Assembly (NCBI GenBank): GCA_024362935.1
Contig: JANCRA010000001.1
Location: forward strand, 50,317,501-50,381,500
Length of the DNA stretch: 64,000 nt
From: Setophaga petechia
Taxonomy: Eukaryota > Chordata > Aves > Passeriformes > Parulidae
Direction of reading: 5' to 3'
Shown piece by piece: positions 63,701 to 64,000 of the stretch. Numbering within the stretch: the first letter of the stretch is position 1; the number at the start of each line of letters is the position of its first letter. The position numbers and the translations under genes are program-made. The notes beneath the pieces are model-generated. The model was given only the letters and a program-made list of their open reading frames with translations, was not told the DNA's origin and made no database searches.

Positions 63701-64000
63701 AGGACTAAGATCAACTTATGACAGAGCACACATTTTGAATCTGGGGTATGAATTTCATGCAATTAAGACTGTGATTTTAAAAATACTTGACAAAGCCATT
63801 CTTTAGGGCTATTCGGATAACTCATTTAATGTGTACTCCCTCCACAAGCATTAAACCAGAAAAAACCAAGCTAAATATGTCAAGTAAATTATGCACAGTG
63901 ATCCAGTCACTTGTGGCAAGATACAAAAGACACTTAAAGGTTGTGACACTGAACAAGGCAACAGATGCTGAGAACCCAGCTCCTTGGAGCAGAAAGCACA
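60775..64000. other. Intronic stretch to the right edge
   Basis: No repeat or exon recognised. A short direct repeat of GATTTTTACATCAA occurs at about 61624 and 61650. The GC-richer block at 62390-62640 has open frames on both strands (101 and 60 codons) with no recognisable product. Confidence 0.5.

Larger units (their letters stand above)
16434..64000 (-). other. CCSER1: CCSER1 intron sequence upstream of the exon
   Basis: Inferred intron before the exon on the minus strand. I looked for the preceding CCSER1 coding segment (acidic stretch with LDLEFLEEQ in human, ending before QNLSLKL) and did not find it, so this intron should be at least 47.5 kb. It contains CR1 and LTR insertions, low-complexity tracts and a few CpG-bearing or AT-rich unique islands listed separately. 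A small unrecognised exon, or a nested gene on the + strand, cannot be excluded by reading alone. Confidence 0.65.

Noticed and set aside
1..64000. A bacterial-style gene system, CRISPR array, tRNA or rRNA
   Set aside because: No dense coding, no regularly spaced direct repeats, and no cloverleaf or rRNA sequence seen. All signs point to vertebrate intron.

Overview
The window looks like a piece of a bird genome lying almost entirely inside the introns of one very large gene. Two observations support this. First, the repeats are avian in type: several CR1 LINE fragments (copies in both orientations, some ending at the CR1 3' boundary with GAATCATAGAATCACAGA-like octamers) and short LTR insertions. 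Second, one exon on the minus strand (16223-16433) encodes 70 residues that I recognise as an internal part of CCSER1 (coiled-coil serine-rich protein 1, also called FAM190A). The rest is AT-rich, CpG-poor, non-coding DNA, and the many short open frames in it look like chance. I see no prokaryotic genes, operons, CRISPR arrays, tRNAs or rRNAs.

Layout by position. 1-16222 is intron downstream of the exon. It holds a small CR1 piece (1888-2110), a 68-bp inverted duplication with an adjacent palindromic tandem repeat (4461-5356), a 32-base poly-A run, and a nested repeat. The nested repeat is a CR1 ORF2 fragment (about 9500-10812) broken by a roughly 214-bp unidentified element and by a 313-bp TG...CA insertion with a 6-bp target duplication. 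A second, inverted copy of the 214-bp element lies at 14621-14832. 16223-16433 is the CCSER1 exon. 16434-64000 is intron upstream of the exon. It holds CR1 pieces at 22195, 26664, 40680, 45835 and 59331, and an internally deleted LTR at 31728-32200. The CR1 at 59331 is split by a 445-bp LTR-like insertion, and another probable LTR follows at 60226-60774.

Functionally only the CCSER1 exon is supported as host coding sequence. Its splice sites, branch point and codon phase are all in order, and it stands alone in at least 16 kb of intron on one side and 47 kb on the other, as expected for a gene known for enormous introns. The most unusual structures are rearrangement signatures. One is the inverted pair of 214-bp elements in which a central ~18-bp core keeps the same + strand orientation in both copies (a micro-inversion). 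The other is the 68-bp inverted duplication set inside palindromic AT-rich sequence. Both resemble template-switch events. I do not find a convincing new multi-gene system here.
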